From JAISGQ01 sp045534445 (GTDB taxonomy: Bacteria > Bacillota > Clostridia > Oscillospirales > Acutalibacteraceae): 64,000 nucleotides of DNA. Positions 32,612 through 41,514 of the stretch are shown one piece after another. The notes beneath the pieces were generated by a model that saw only the letters and a program-made list of their open reading frames with translations, was not told where the DNA came from and did no database searches. The position numbers and the translations under genes are program-made. Within the stretch, counting starts at the first letter, position 1. Each line of letters begins with the position of its first letter. The stretch covers positions 84,821 through 148,820 of the forward strand of contig JAZSJQ010000060.1 of NCBI GenBank assembly GCA_045534445.1. The letters are read 5' to 3'.

Positions 32612-34552
32612 TTATCTTTTGCCGCGCGGCGGCGCGCTGTATTTCAGGCGCGGTCCGCCGGTTCTGCGCTGAGGATGCTGCATCTGAGCCGCCTGACGCA
32701 TATCTGTACGCTTTGCAGGGGGATCCTGCCCCTGCCTGCCCTGTGCATACTGCGCCTGCTGACTCTGCCACGCCTGAGCCGCCTGCTCCTGCATCTCCCA
32801 ACGCCTTGTAGAAGGCATCTGTCCTGCAGGAGGGGGATTCTGACCATGCCTGCTTTGTGCATACTGCGCCTGCTGACTCTGCCATGCCTGAGCCGCCTGC
32901 TGCTGCATTTCCCAGCGTCTGGTATAGTCCCGGTCCTCCGGGGGCGGAGGCGGATTTACACCGCCCTGCATATCGGGAGGCATCTGTCCCGCCATTCTTC
33001 TGCGGTACTCCTCCTGCTCCTTTGCCCAGCGGAGAGCATCTGCCTTCCGCTTTTCTTCCATTTCCTTTTTCTTCTTTTCTTCCGCGAGACGACGCTCGTT
33101 TTCTTCGATTATCTTCTTTCTCTGCTCTTCCTCGCGTCTTATTCTGTCCGCCTCAGCCTGTCCCATTGCATATCCCTGTGCAACAGGCTCACGATATGCG
33201 GAGGCACGCTGAGCTATAGGTACTCTGTTTTGTGCATTTCTTCTGCGTGCAGGGTTCGGGGTTCGCCTTTTGTTCTGCTGTGCCTGCTCCTGAGCCTGCT
33301 GTGCCATCAGTGCCTCTCGTTCTTCCCGTTCCTCTTCCTCTCTGTATCTTGCTCCGTAGGTGCTGTACCACACACTGCGCAGCTTCGGGTCACGCACATC
33401 ATCAGGCAGGCTGAGCTGTCCCGGTGAGCGGAAGCTGTCGTCCATTATCTTGTCTATCTGATCGGGAGACAGCACACAGTCGGCAGTGTAGGGATTTATG
33501 GAGATCGCTTTCATATCGTCATATGACTCAAGCTTCGGCATACGTCTCGGCTCTACTCCCGAATGCTGCTTATAGCGGTTGTTGGGGTCATAAAGCTCAT
33601 CGGGTATGTATCTGCCCGGATTTACGCTCTGGGCGTTTTCTCTCCTTCCGCCCAGCACCTCTGTCTCCGTATTCTGCTGTATCTCTGACCATGTGGGATC
33701 TTCACTGTCTATTCTGCTCCAGTGGCGGGTCTCGCTGTAAAGCTGAGGCATGGGACGTTCAGAATCTATAAGTCCTGACTGATCGGGAATCTTCTCCTCC
33801 CTCTGCCTTTCATCAAGCTCTCTTCGGCGGAAATCCTCCGTTGGGTCTTCGATGCCCATTGCCTCTGTGAGCATGGAAAAATCCTCATCGTCAAATCTCT
33901 TTTTTCTTTTTTTATTATCAATGATCTTTCCCTGCGCTATATCTCTCTTCTCACGATGCTCATTGACTTCCTTTGCAATATCCTCATACTTTTCCTGCTG
34001 TTCCTTGGGAAGCATTTCAATAAGCTGTGCCCTGCGCTGCTCTATGGGAATTTCGTTGCGAACAGTGCTTCTGCGAAGCTTGCCGTCGCGTTCCTTCTTT
34101 TTATCCGATTCCTTTTCTTCAAATCTCTCCCTTGCCTCGGGGTCGGCGAGGAAGGAAAGGTCTTTCGGCGCTCTCGCCTTTCTTCCTGCAAGGGCTGAAT
34201 AACGGAGCCTGCTTATGGTAAGGTCGGATATCTGCTCTCCCACCTTGCCGCTGGGGCGATAGCTTGGTGAGTAGCTCATTTTTTCAAGCATTTCGGTGGT
34301 GAGTCTGCCGCTGTTGAGGTCTTCCTCAACGTCAATGTCAAATCGCGCCGAGTCAGGCTTCATGCCCTCGGGTCTCTCTGCAAGCAGTCTCTCTCGCTGA
34401 AGATCAAAGGCTCCCTTTTTGGCCTTCATTGTACCTGCCCGGCGTGTTCTTGCCTCGTCAAGCACAACATCAAGCTGATAGGAGGCTTCACCGCTGACCT
34501 CAGTATCATTCAGATATGGATTTTTATAGCTTCCCAAAAATCTTCTTGCCAT
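32612..34552 (-). CDS. Charged coiled-coil/disordered protein with TRRWEMQ repeats
   Basis: A 646-residue cytoplasmic protein. The first 400 residues are highly charged with little hydrophobicity (MARRFLGSYKNPYLNDTEV at the start). Residues about 440-530 form an Arg/Glu/Lys/Gln coiled coil (EEEQRKKIIEENERRLAEEK). Two tandem repeats of about 36 residues follow, each containing TRRWEMQ then QAAQAWQSQQAQYAQ. It ends RLKYSAPPRGKR, echoing the YSAPVPPRR motifs of the acidic-tail membrane protein. AAGGAGG precedes the ATG. It comes 49 bases after rlmB and 18 bases before the SRFxRR gene, so one transcript is likely. No known family is recognised. Confidence 0.72.
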   Translation of the reverse strand: MARRFLGSYKNPYLNDTEVSGEASYQLDVVLDEARTRRAGTMKAKKGAFDLQRERLLAERPEGMKPDSARFDIDVEEDLNSGRLTTEMLEKMSYSPSYRPSGKVGEQISDLTISRLRYSALAGRKARAPKDLSFLADPEARERFEEKESDKKKERDGKLRRSTVRNEIPIEQRRAQLIEMLPKEQQEKYEDIAKEVNEHREKRDIAQGKIIDNKKRKKRFDDEDFSMLTEAMGIEDPTEDFRRRELDERQREEKIPDQSGLIDSERPMPQLYSETRHWSRIDSEDPTWSEIQQNTETEVLGGRRENAQSVNPGRYIPDELYDPNNRYKQHSGVEPRRMPKLESYDDMKAISINPYTADCVLSPDQIDKIMDDSFRSPGQLSLPDDVRDPKLRSVWYSTYGARYREEEEREEREALMAQQAQEQAQQNKRRTPNPARRRNAQNRVPIAQRASAYREPVAQGYAMGQAEADRIRREEEQRKKIIEENERRLAEEKKKKEMEEKRKADALRWAKEQEEYRRRMAGQMPPDMQGGVNPPPPPEDRDYTRRWEMQQQAAQAWQSQQAQYAQSRHGQNPPPAGQMPSTRRWEMQEQAAQAWQSQQAQYAQGRQGQDPPAKRTDMRQAAQMQHPQRRTGGPRLKYSAPPRGKR

Positions 34553-34601
34553 AAGTCAGCGCCTCCTTCCTAAATACGAATAGTATAATTATATTTAAAT
34601 A

Positions 34602-35381
34602 TTACTTGGGGTTTACGGCTTTGAGACCATCTCTCTGTCTTACAGCCTCATAAATAACGATTCCTGCGGCAACAGATGCGTTAAGAGAATTGACCTTGCC
34701 ATGCATGGGAAGGCTGATGACTCCGTCGCATTTTTCCTTTACGAGTCTGCCGACTCCGCCGTCCTCTCCGCCGATAACCAGCGCAAGTCCTCCCGTAAGA
34801 TTTGCTCCGCACCAGTTCTCGCCGTCCATATCTGCGGCATAGACCCAGATATTTTTCTCCTTGAGCTTATCGATTGTCTGTGGAATATTTGCAACTCTTG
34901 CAACGTGCATATACTCAACTGCACCTGCACTTGCCTTTCCTACTGCATATGTAAGTCCTGCGGCTCGGCGCTTGGAAACCACGACGCCGTGAGCACCTGC
35001 AGCTTCTGCTGTTCTGATTATTGCGCCGAGGTTATGGGGGTCTGCTATCTCATCGGCAATTATGATAAAGGGTGCTTCGCCCTTTTTTTCAGCAAGGGCG
35101 AGCACGTCCTCAAGGGTGGAATACTCCTTTATTGCCGCCGTTGCACACACGCCCTGATGGTTTCCTCCCGCACTCATGGCTTCAAGCTTTGCAGGAGATA
35201 CCTCCTTGACGGTTATCTTCTTTTCCGATGCCATTGCGATTATCTTTGAAATACTGCCGCTTCTGTCGCCCTTTGCGACCCACACGGCATCTATTGCGCG
35301 CTCACTTTTCAGCGCTTCGATAACAGCATTTCTGCCGATTATTACATCATTCTGTTCTCTCTGCTGTTCTCTTTCCTGCAT
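34602..35381 (-). CDS. rlmB: 23S rRNA (guanosine-2'-O-)-methyltransferase RlmB (SpoU family)
   Basis: SPOUT-fold enzyme that uses SAM to methylate the 2'-O of G2251 in the peptidyl-transferase loop of 23S rRNA. The 259 residues show an L30e-like N-terminal substrate-binding domain (GRNAVIEALKSERAIDAVWV) and the three SpoU motifs: NLGAIIRTAEAAG, VIGGEDGGVG and ISLPMHGKVNSLNASVA, whose knot carries the catalytic and SAM residues. The length is typical. RlmB-type and TrmH-type enzymes are close, but the N-terminal domain favours RlmB. It leads the probable operon of disordered proteins, perhaps only by position. Confidence 0.92.
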   Translation of the reverse strand: MQEREQQREQNDVIIGRNAVIEALKSERAIDAVWVAKGDRSGSISKIIAMASEKKITVKEVSPAKLEAMSAGGNHQGVCATAAIKEYSTLEDVLALAEKKGEAPFIIIADEIADPHNLGAIIRTAEAAGAHGVVVSKRRAAGLTYAVGKASAGAVEYMHVARVANIPQTIDKLKEKNIWVYAADMDGENWCGANLTGGLALVIGGEDGGVGRLVKEKCDGVISLPMHGKVNSLNASVAAGIVIYEAVRQRDGLKAVNPK

Positions 35382-35495
35382 GGTATGAATTCCCTCTCTG
35401 TTGTTCGGAGTATCGGATATATTATAATAACATTATATTGCAGTTAAAACAACAAAAAAATTGTTAATAGTTTTGTGTCTGCATTTGGAAAACAT

Positions 35496-35530
35496 CAAAA
35501 CTGACCTTCCTTTGCGGAAGGTCAGTTTTG
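35496..35530. terminator. Terminator between surface protein gene and rlmB leader
   Basis: CAAAACTGACCTTCC (35496-35510) and GGAAGGTCAGTTTTG (35516-35530) with a 5-base loop. It immediately follows the minus-strand surface protein gene. Confidence 0.8.
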
Positions 35531-35531
35531 A

Positions 35532-37295
35532 TTATTTATCCTGATATCTGCTTTTTGCTACTCTTACTCTTTTATATGAACAATCGATCATTATCAAAAA
35601 CGTAATAAACATAACAACTGCTGCCATGCCTGCATCATTGTCACCCGTTTGCGGAACCTTGTCTTCCGGTTCCTTGATGCTCGGGTCATCTTTGCCGCAT
35701 ACAATACATTTGCCTTCACTGTAGCTGTGTCCCTTGGCACTTCCCTCTATATCTCTGGTGTCGGTCTCATCGCAGTTTTCACATTTTGCAGTTTCCGTTC
35801 CGTCCTCTGTACAGGTCGCGTCACCGTTGGACACATAGCTCACAAAGCTGTGTCCCTTGGCGCTTCCCTCTATGTCTCTGGTGTCGGTCTCATCGCAGTT
35901 TTCGCATTTTGCGGTTTCCGTTCCGTCCTCTGTACAGGTCGCGTCACTGTTGGACACATAGTTTACAAAGCGGTGTCCTTTGGCACTTCCCTCTATATCT
36001 CGGGTGTCGGTCTCACTGCAGTTTTCGCATTTTGCGGTTTCCGTTCCGTCCTCTGTACAGGTCGCGTCACTGTTGGACACATAGTTTACAAAGCGGTGTT
36101 TATGAGTTTGCGGTATTACCTCTCCGCTCGTCAGAACATCTCCGCAGCCAAGGCAGCAGATATCTCCTGTGTAGCCATCTTTGAATTCTTCTGCTTCAGC
36201 CGCATTTCTAAGCTCAGTGTCTCCGACATGGTTAGTTTTGTCGTAACTGCCGTATTCCTCGTAACACACCGAGCACACAGCAAGCTCATTGCAGGTCGCA
36301 GAGCCGCCTGTATGGGCACTGTGCTTCCATTGTGCGTACAGCGTTATGCTCTCGCCGTCAGAAGTCGGTTCAAAAGAAACCTCCTGAGTGTCTGTATATT
36401 CATCCCCCGAGCCATCAGCCTTTGTGTTCCATGACTTAAACTCGTAATCGATCATTGTAAAGCTGTTGGAGGAAAGCTTCTGCTTTTCGCCTTTGTAAAA
36501 CACCTGCACGGGCATTGAACCCACTCCGCCGTTGGCATCGAAGCTTACATTCTGAATCTTTCCTCTGGTCGTAATTTTGACCTCAGTAGGTCTGTTCAGC
36601 GTAAAGTCATTGACATATATCCAGCCGCCGTCCAAGCTGTAACTGCTCGTCTCAGCATTGTTTACAGTTACCTTTACGGGTATTCTGTCCCCAATATATG
36701 CCTGTGCTTCCACAGTTCCGTTATACGGGGCATAGTCTTTCGCAGTGCCTGTTCCTGAGACAAATACAGAATCTACGGTTGTCTGAGTGCAGCGAAAGCT
36801 TACTGTACTCTGCACATCGGATTGAACCTTCAATTCAGGTCTGAAAATTGCGTAAAGATAATATGTGCCTCTTGCGTCCCATTCTCTGTTTACCTGAATC
36901 GTACTGCTTGTTGAAGTGTATTCCGTATCTGCATCGCCCGGCTTTGAAAAGCACCACTCACTGCCCCATGTAAAATTAGGGTTGCTTGAATTACTGGTTG
37001 GACCGTCATAGTATGTCAGCCATTTGTAAAACTTCCACCCACTGTTGGCATTAGCAGTATATTGCTGGGTATCATCATCGTTTGAGCCCTTTGTCCTGCT
37101 GACATCACCGCCGTTTGATGTCACATACACCAGAACGGGTCTGCCGTCGATATCATAGGTGCCGTCTGCCGTAAAGCCCGGATACCCACCATCCCCGGGA
37201 AGTGCATAGGCTTTCATGGGAACAAAAAAGCATAGTACGCACAAACAAAGAAGCACGCCCGCAGCACGCATTAATTTTGTTCCTTTGTTCTTCAT
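35532..37295 (-). CDS. Sortase-type cell-surface protein with 41-residue Cys repeats
   Basis: A 587-residue secreted protein. It has a signal peptide (GVLLCLCVLCFFVPMKAYA), a beta-rich N-terminal region, a Listeria-Bacteroides-type repeat (VSFDANGGVGSMPVQVFY ... WNTKADGSGDEYTD), and three nearly identical 41-residue repeats. Each repeat contains DATCTEDGTETAKCENC, a common clostridial ornament with a CxxC pair, and a partial fourth repeat (GKCIVCGKDD) follows. The end is a cell-wall sorting signal: VPQTGDND, one hydrophobic helix and a basic tail. The PQTG core differs from LPXTG at the first position. The ATG at 37295 is preferred over the GTG at 37301 by ribosome-site spacing. An adhesin-like role is inference. 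Confidence 0.82.
   Translation of the reverse strand: MKNKGTKLMRAAGVLLCLCVLCFFVPMKAYALPGDGGYPGFTADGTYDIDGRPVLVYVTSNGGDVSRTKGSNDDDTQQYTANANSGWKFYKWLTYYDGPTSNSSNPNFTWGSEWCFSKPGDADTEYTSTSSTIQVNREWDARGTYYLYAIFRPELKVQSDVQSTVSFRCTQTTVDSVFVSGTGTAKDYAPYNGTVEAQAYIGDRIPVKVTVNNAETSSYSLDGGWIYVNDFTLNRPTEVKITTRGKIQNVSFDANGGVGSMPVQVFYKGEKQKLSSNSFTMIDYEFKSWNTKADGSGDEYTDTQEVSFEPTSDGESITLYAQWKHSAHTGGSATCNELAVCSVCYEEYGSYDKTNHVGDTELRNAAEAEEFKDGYTGDICCLGCGDVLTSGEVIPQTHKHRFVNYVSNSDATCTEDGTETAKCENCSETDTRDIEGSAKGHRFVNYVSNSDATCTEDGTETAKCENCDETDTRDIEGSAKGHSFVSYVSNGDATCTEDGTETAKCENCDETDTRDIEGSAKGHSYSEGKCIVCGKDDPSIKEPEDKVPQTGDNDAGMAAVVMFITFLIMIDCSYKRVRVAKSRYQDK
35728..36104. repeat. Three tandem 123-bp repeats inside the surface protein gene
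   Basis: Copies begin at 35728, 35851 and 35974, a constant 123-bp period (41 codons). They are nearly identical at DNA level, including silent sites, pointing to recent duplication or gene conversion. The third copy runs into a matching partial copy. Confidence 0.85.
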
Positions 37296-37407
37296 TTTCA
37301 CTCACCCTTTCCAATGACAGTTTTACATTTTACACTCTACCACATCATATACATTTTTTCAATGTTCCTTCTGGTATTTTTGTGACTTTTTTTGAAAATA
37401 CCGGAAG

Positions 37408-37450
37408 TAAAAGCCCCCTTGGCCACAAAGCTTGTGATCAAGGGGGCTTC
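37408..37450 (-). terminator. Terminator of the hom-lysC operon
   Basis: AAGCCCCCTT (37411-37420) pairs with AAGGGGGCTT (37440-37449), with an inner CACAA/TTGTG stem. The T-run in the minus direction is short. Confidence 0.75.
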
Positions 37451-37458
37451 GACTATAT

Positions 37459-38676
37459 TTATCTTGCGGGGGTGATGAATGCGTCGTGGATTACTACGAC
37501 TGCTGCGTCAGCATCCTGCTCATCGATGAGAACGCTGATCTTGATCTCACTGGTGGAGATCATGCCGATGTTGATGTGTGCGCTGTAAAGAGCCTCAAAC
37601 ATCTTGGAAGCAACACCGCTGTGGCTCTCCATGCCTGCGCCTACGAAGGATACCTTTGCAACGCTGTTGTCGAGAATAACCTTTGCATTGCCGTCGAGGG
37701 TGGGCAGGAAGCTTTCAAGAACTTCCTTTGCAGCCTCGCCGTTGTCACGGCTGACGGTGAAGGTGATGTCCTTTGTGCCATCACGGCCGACGGACTGAAG
37801 AATTATATCTATGTTGATCTTCTTTGCTGCCAGACGATCGAAAATTCTGAATGCGATACCCGGCTCATTGGGAACACCCACTACCGAAATTCGAGATACA
37901 TTTGTGTCCTTTGCGACACCGCTGATAAGCATTTTTTCCACGTTGACGACCTCCTTGACTATTGTACCGGGTTTTCTTTCAAGTGAGCTGAGAACCTCAA
38001 GCTCAACTGCATATTTCTTAGCCATTTCGACGCTTCTGTTGTTGAGAACCTGTGCGCCGAGGGTTGCAAGCTCAAGCATTTCATCATATGTGATCTCATC
38101 GAGCTTGGTTGCGTTTGCGACCTTTCTGGGGTCTGCGGTGAATACACCCTCAACATCGGTGTATATCTGGCAGCGATCTGCATGCATTGCCGCTGCGATG
38201 GCAACTGCACTTGTATCGGAGCCGCCGCGTCCGAGGGTTGTGATGTCATCATACTTGCATATGCCCTGGAAGCCTGCAACTACGATTATCTTGTGCTTGT
38301 CGAGCTCTCTTGCAAGGCGCTCTGTGTGAATCTTCTTGATTCTCGCTGAACCGTAGGAAGAGCTGGTGGAGAAGCCTGCCTGCCAGCCGAGCAGTGAGAT
38401 AACAGGGCAGCCGAGGCTCTCGATCGCCATTGCAAGAAGAGAGATCGAGATCTGCTCGCCTGCGGACATGAGCATATCCATCTCACGCTTGCTTGCTCTG
38501 GGGTTGATCTCTTTTGCCTTTTCGATAAGGTCGTCAGTGGTATCGCCCTGTGCCGAAACTACTACGATAACGTCGTTTCCGTCACGGTATGTATCGGTGA
38601 TGATACGGGCGACATTCATGACTCTTTCGGCATTGGCAACGGAGCTGCCGCCGAACTTCTGTACTATTAAGCCCAT
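37459..38676 (-). CDS. lysC: Aspartate kinase
   Basis: Cytosolic enzyme making aspartyl-4-phosphate, the entry to Lys, Met, Thr and Ile synthesis. The 405 residues hold the kinase signature VQKFGGSSVANAERV at the N-terminus, the GRGGSDTSAVAIAAAM substrate site, TDVEGVFTADPRKV, and two C-terminal ACT domains (about 265-405) that usually bind Lys or Thr for feedback inhibition. The length fits the single-function ACT2 type. GGAGG precedes the ATG. It is the last gene of the ACT-regulator/hom/lysC operon, 44 bases after hom, so flux is directed jointly toward homoserine. Confidence 0.95.
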   Translation of the reverse strand: MGLIVQKFGGSSVANAERVMNVARIITDTYRDGNDVIVVVSAQGDTTDDLIEKAKEINPRASKREMDMLMSAGEQISISLLAMAIESLGCPVISLLGWQAGFSTSSSYGSARIKKIHTERLARELDKHKIIVVAGFQGICKYDDITTLGRGGSDTSAVAIAAAMHADRCQIYTDVEGVFTADPRKVANATKLDEITYDEMLELATLGAQVLNNRSVEMAKKYAVELEVLSSLERKPGTIVKEVVNVEKMLISGVAKDTNVSRISVVGVPNEPGIAFRIFDRLAAKKINIDIILQSVGRDGTKDITFTVSRDNGEAAKEVLESFLPTLDGNAKVILDNSVAKVSFVGAGMESHSGVASKMFEALYSAHINIGMISTSEIKISVLIDEQDADAAVVVIHDAFITPAR

Positions 38677-38720
38677 AGATTATATTCCTCCATGTGTAGA
38701 ATTACTTGATTTATAAACAC

Positions 38721-39953
38721 TTATGCCTCGAAGACACGCAGAGAGGAAAGAACCTTTACTCCCTTTGCATTGAGCTTTTCGATCTCTTCCATATGCTCGG
38801 CATAAGTCTTCATTTCGCTTACAAAGCCTGCTTCGCCCTTCGGTGCGTCAGCTCTTGCGATAAACTCAGCCTTGCCGCAGATCTCGCTGACAGCAGCTTC
38901 TATATTATCGCCCTCAACACGCATGAACATACGGCAGGGCTCGCCCTCGGGAAGTGCTACCATACCTTCAACTGCATCTTCCCAGTAGAGGTACTTTCTT
39001 GCCTTGATGTGCTTTACACAGTCGATTACGTCTGCCACAACAGCACTTGCGGTGGGAAGCTTTCCTGCGCCTCTTCCGTAGAAGACAACATCGCCTGTTG
39101 CATCGCCCCTGACGAGAATACCGTTGAAAACATCATCGATGGTGGAAAGCTGACAGCTATGAGGCACAAAACGGGGTGCTACATTTATGAACACCTTGCC
39201 GTCCTCATTCATGACAACTCTTCCGATGAGCTTTATTGCTCCGCCCCATGCAGAGCAGTATTTGACATCGTCAGATGTGATATTGCGGATGCCCTCGGTC
39301 TTTACAGACTCGGGATATACATGCTTGCCGAATGCAAGAGATGCAAGAATGCAGATCTTTCTGCAGGCATCGTGTCCGTCAACATCAGCAGAGGGGTCGC
39401 GCTCGGCATAGCCAAGCTCCTGTGCGGTCTTGAGGCAGTCCTCAAAGCTTGCGCCCTCGTTGATCATTCTGGTGAGAATGTAGTTTGTGGTGCCGTTTAA
39501 GATACCTGCGATCTCGGAAACCTCGTTTGCAGCCATGCACTGGCTGAGAGGTCTGATGATGGGGATACCGCCGCCGACGCTTGCTTCAAACAGGAAGTTG
39601 AGGTTGTTCTCCTTTGCGATTGTAAGAAGCTCATAGCCCTTTTCCGCTACCATTTCCTTGTTTGAAGTAACGACGCTCTTTCCTGCAAGCAGTGCGCGCT
39701 TTGCATAATCATAGGCAAAGGTGCAGCCGCCCATGCACTCGACCACTATCTTGATCTCAGGATCGTTTTCGATCTCGGAGAAGTCCTTTGTGAATTTGTC
39801 GCTGTAAGGTACATCAAAGTCACGAAGGTCAAGTATTTTCTTGATCTCGATAGGCTCACCTGCACGTTTGTTTATGGACTCACTGTTTTTGGTGAGAACT
39901 TCCACAACGCCGGAGCCAACAGTTCCGTGACCGAGAACAGCTATTGCTACCAT
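38721..39953 (-). CDS. hom: Homoserine dehydrogenase
   Basis: NAD(P)H-dependent reduction of aspartate semialdehyde to homoserine, the branch toward Thr and Met. Residues 3-20 carry the Rossmann loop IAVLGHGTVGSGVVEVL. The central part shows CMGGCTFAYDYAKRALLAGK, SNKEMVAEKGYELL, EASVGGGIPIIRPL and ILNGTTNYILTRM. Catalytic acidic and Lys residues lie in the YAERDPSADVDGHDACRKI segment. The C-terminal 90 residues look like an ACT domain for threonine feedback. The 410-residue length is normal. It lies 28 bases after the ACT regulator gene. Confidence 0.95.
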   Translation of the reverse strand: MVAIAVLGHGTVGSGVVEVLTKNSESINKRAGEPIEIKKILDLRDFDVPYSDKFTKDFSEIENDPEIKIVVECMGGCTFAYDYAKRALLAGKSVVTSNKEMVAEKGYELLTIAKENNLNFLFEASVGGGIPIIRPLSQCMAANEVSEIAGILNGTTNYILTRMINEGASFEDCLKTAQELGYAERDPSADVDGHDACRKICILASLAFGKHVYPESVKTEGIRNITSDDVKYCSAWGGAIKLIGRVVMNEDGKVFINVAPRFVPHSCQLSTIDDVFNGILVRGDATGDVVFYGRGAGKLPTASAVVADVIDCVKHIKARKYLYWEDAVEGMVALPEGEPCRMFMRVEGDNIEAAVSEICGKAEFIARADAPKGEAGFVSEMKTYAEHMEEIEKLNAKGVKVLSSLRVFEA

Positions 39954-39981
39954 GAGAAATTCCTCTTTTCCATTCTATTCA

Positions 39982-40416
39982 TCAGCCTGCCACATTGTCT
40001 ATGGAAATTACTCCCGGCAGACTGCTTAAATTGCTTAAAAGCTGAGATATAGTTATTGTAAGATGCTCGACGCTTGCCGAAACAGATGCGGATGCCGCTC
40101 CGTTTACGGGGATGTTCTGGTTGACCGTGAGGATATTTGCCTTGGCGTCGCACAGCACCGCCATGAATGCCGCAAGAACACCGGGTGAATCCTCAAGCAC
40201 CGCATGGACCGTTATCACACGCTCCTGCTTTGCTCCGTCGTAGCTCCACACTACGTCCTTATACTTATAGAACGCGCTTCGTGATATTCCCGCCATTCGT
40301 GCAGCCTCCGACGAGGAGGTCGCCTCTCCGGTACTCAGGAGGCGTTTTGCCTGCACGACTTTTGCGTATACCTCAGGCAATGCATCGGTTTTTATGAGCA
40401 GATATTCGTCCTCCAT
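39982..40416 (-). CDS. HTH-ACT domain protein (UPF0735/PheB-like), likely amino-acid-responsive regulator
   Basis: A 144-residue protein with an N-terminal helix-turn-helix-like part (SSSEAARMAGISRSAFYKYK, about 36-55) and a C-terminal ACT domain (about 70-144; VITVHAVLEDSPGVLAAFMA). This is the UPF0735 architecture, in clostridia and bacilli often beside hom. It probably senses an amino acid and binds DNA or an enzyme; the family has no firmly assigned reaction that I know. ATG at 40416 with GGGAGG spaced 7 bases; the TTG at 40419 is less well placed. First gene of the operon. Confidence 0.85.
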   Translation of the reverse strand: MEDEYLLIKTDALPEVYAKVVQAKRLLSTGEATSSSEAARMAGISRSAFYKYKDVVWSYDGAKQERVITVHAVLEDSPGVLAAFMAVLCDAKANILTVNQNIPVNGAASASVSASVEHLTITISQLLSNLSSLPGVISIDNVAG

Positions 40417-40478
40417 CAAAGCACCTCCCTTTGTTCAGGATTCCACGAGTGACGTACTGTTGTATCGCTGTGATGTAC

Positions 40479-40507
40479 ACTATAGCATATACATTCCGAT
40501 ATTTCAA
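40479..40507 (-). promoter_or_regulatory. Promoter of the ACT-hom-lysC operon
   Basis: TTGAAA (40502-40507), 17 bases, TATAGT (40479-40484) on the minus strand. The short leader (about 55 bases) shows no riboswitch. Confidence 0.65.
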
Positions 40508-40567
40508 GGGCTTTCTGCGTTTTTTTGAAATTGTTTTTGTGTTTGTATTTTAAGGCGGTTTTACACG

Positions 40568-40588
40568 CCAAAAACATGATGTTTTTGG
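40568..40588. terminator. Weak hairpin after the radical SAM gene
   Basis: Palindrome CCAAAAACAT/ATGTTTTTGG with a 1-base centre, 7 bases after the stop codon at 40595. It is AT-rich and only a possible terminator. Confidence 0.4.
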
Positions 40589-40594
40589 TTATTT

Positions 40595-41458
40595 TTAAAA
40601 TATGGAAAGCTGTTCGCTTGCCTTCGGGAACTCATTCATATAGGAAAACACTCTGTCATTGCCGTACATGATGCCGTATTTTTCGCATTTTTCTTTCATT
40701 ATTGCGTACAGCCTGTCCGAATTATCGCTCGGCAATTCGTAGGAAAGCCCGAATTCACGTTGATATTTTTCCTTCAACCCCGGGAAATGGCGGTCAAGGG
40801 CAGCGTAATAATACTCCCTGTCGCCCTCTCTCAGAGTCAGTCCCATTCCGAAGTTAATTATCCCTTTTACCCCTGCCTGCCCGCAATAGTCCATTATGCC
40901 GCGGATATTCTCCTCCGTGTCATTTATATAGGGCAGTATCGGACATACCCACACAACGGTGGGTATCCCTCTCTCTCTGAATTTCATCAGAGCCTGAAAC
41001 CGCTCGTATGTGGTGCTTACATTGGGTTCGATCATTCTGCACAGCTTTTCATCAAATGTTGTAAGCGTCATCTGCACTACTGCTTTTGCTCTTTGGTTTA
41101 TCCTGTCAAAAAGATCTATATCACGAAGAATTCTGTCTGATTTTGTCTGTACCGCCGCGCCGAAGCCGTATCTCTCTATTATTTCAAGGCATCGCCTTGT
41201 AAGCTTCAGTTTTTCCTCGCAGTGCATATACGGGTCACTCATTGCGCCTGTTCCTATCATGCACTTTTTTCTTTTTCTCCTCAGTGCATCTTCCAGAAGC
41301 TCAGGCGCATTTTCCTTGACCTCAATATCCTCAAATGCATGGCTGAACTGATAACAGCTGCTTCTTGAATCGCAGTATATGCAGCCGTGACTGCAGCCTC
41401 GGTAAATATTCATTCCGTTTTTTGCGGACAATATGCCTTTCGCCCTTACAAAATGCAC
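40595..41458 (-). CDS. Radical SAM protein of the SPL-like (COG1533/Rv2578c) family
   Basis: The 287-residue protein has the radical SAM cluster motif CSHGCIYCDSRS near residue 21, followed by IEVKENAPELLEDALRRKRK, IGTGAMSDPYMHCEEKLKLT and QTKSDRILRDIDLF. This places it with the spore photoproduct lyase-like COG1533 group rather than SplB itself. A 4Fe-4S cluster cleaves SAM to a 5'-deoxyadenosyl radical; the substrate is unknown. The GTG start at 41458 is chosen because GAGGTGA lies 6 bases before it and a terminator hairpin ends just upstream. A longer in-frame ATG at 41692 lies upstream of the promoter -10 box and cannot be used from it. Confidence 0.85.
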   Translation of the reverse strand: MHFVRAKGILSAKNGMNIYRGCSHGCIYCDSRSSCYQFSHAFEDIEVKENAPELLEDALRRKRKKCMIGTGAMSDPYMHCEEKLKLTRRCLEIIERYGFGAAVQTKSDRILRDIDLFDRINQRAKAVVQMTLTTFDEKLCRMIEPNVSTTYERFQALMKFRERGIPTVVWVCPILPYINDTEENIRGIMDYCGQAGVKGIINFGMGLTLREGDREYYYAALDRHFPGLKEKYQREFGLSYELPSDNSDRLYAIMKEKCEKYGIMYGNDRVFSYMNEFPKASEQLSIF

Positions 41459-41473
41459 ATCAATCACCTCACA

Positions 41474-41514
41474 AATAAAACAAAAGGAGAGCGGCTGATT
41501 CGCACTCTCCTTTT
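41474..41514 (-). terminator. Intrinsic terminator in the leader of the radical SAM gene
   Basis: AAAAGGAGAG and CTCTCCTTTT arms (minus strand, 41514-41482), followed by GTTTTATTTG. It ends 16 bases before the start codon. It either terminates a free-standing small RNA or controls the gene by attenuation. Confidence 0.8.

Noticed and set aside
35728..36104. CRISPR array
   Set aside because: The 123-bp repeats are contiguous coding repeats without unique spacers. The same reasoning excludes the EEPV array at 63576-63969.
40417..40478. Lysine or T-box riboswitch before the hom-lysC operon
   Set aside because: The leader is only about 55 bases and shows no lysine-box or T-box sequence and no terminator.
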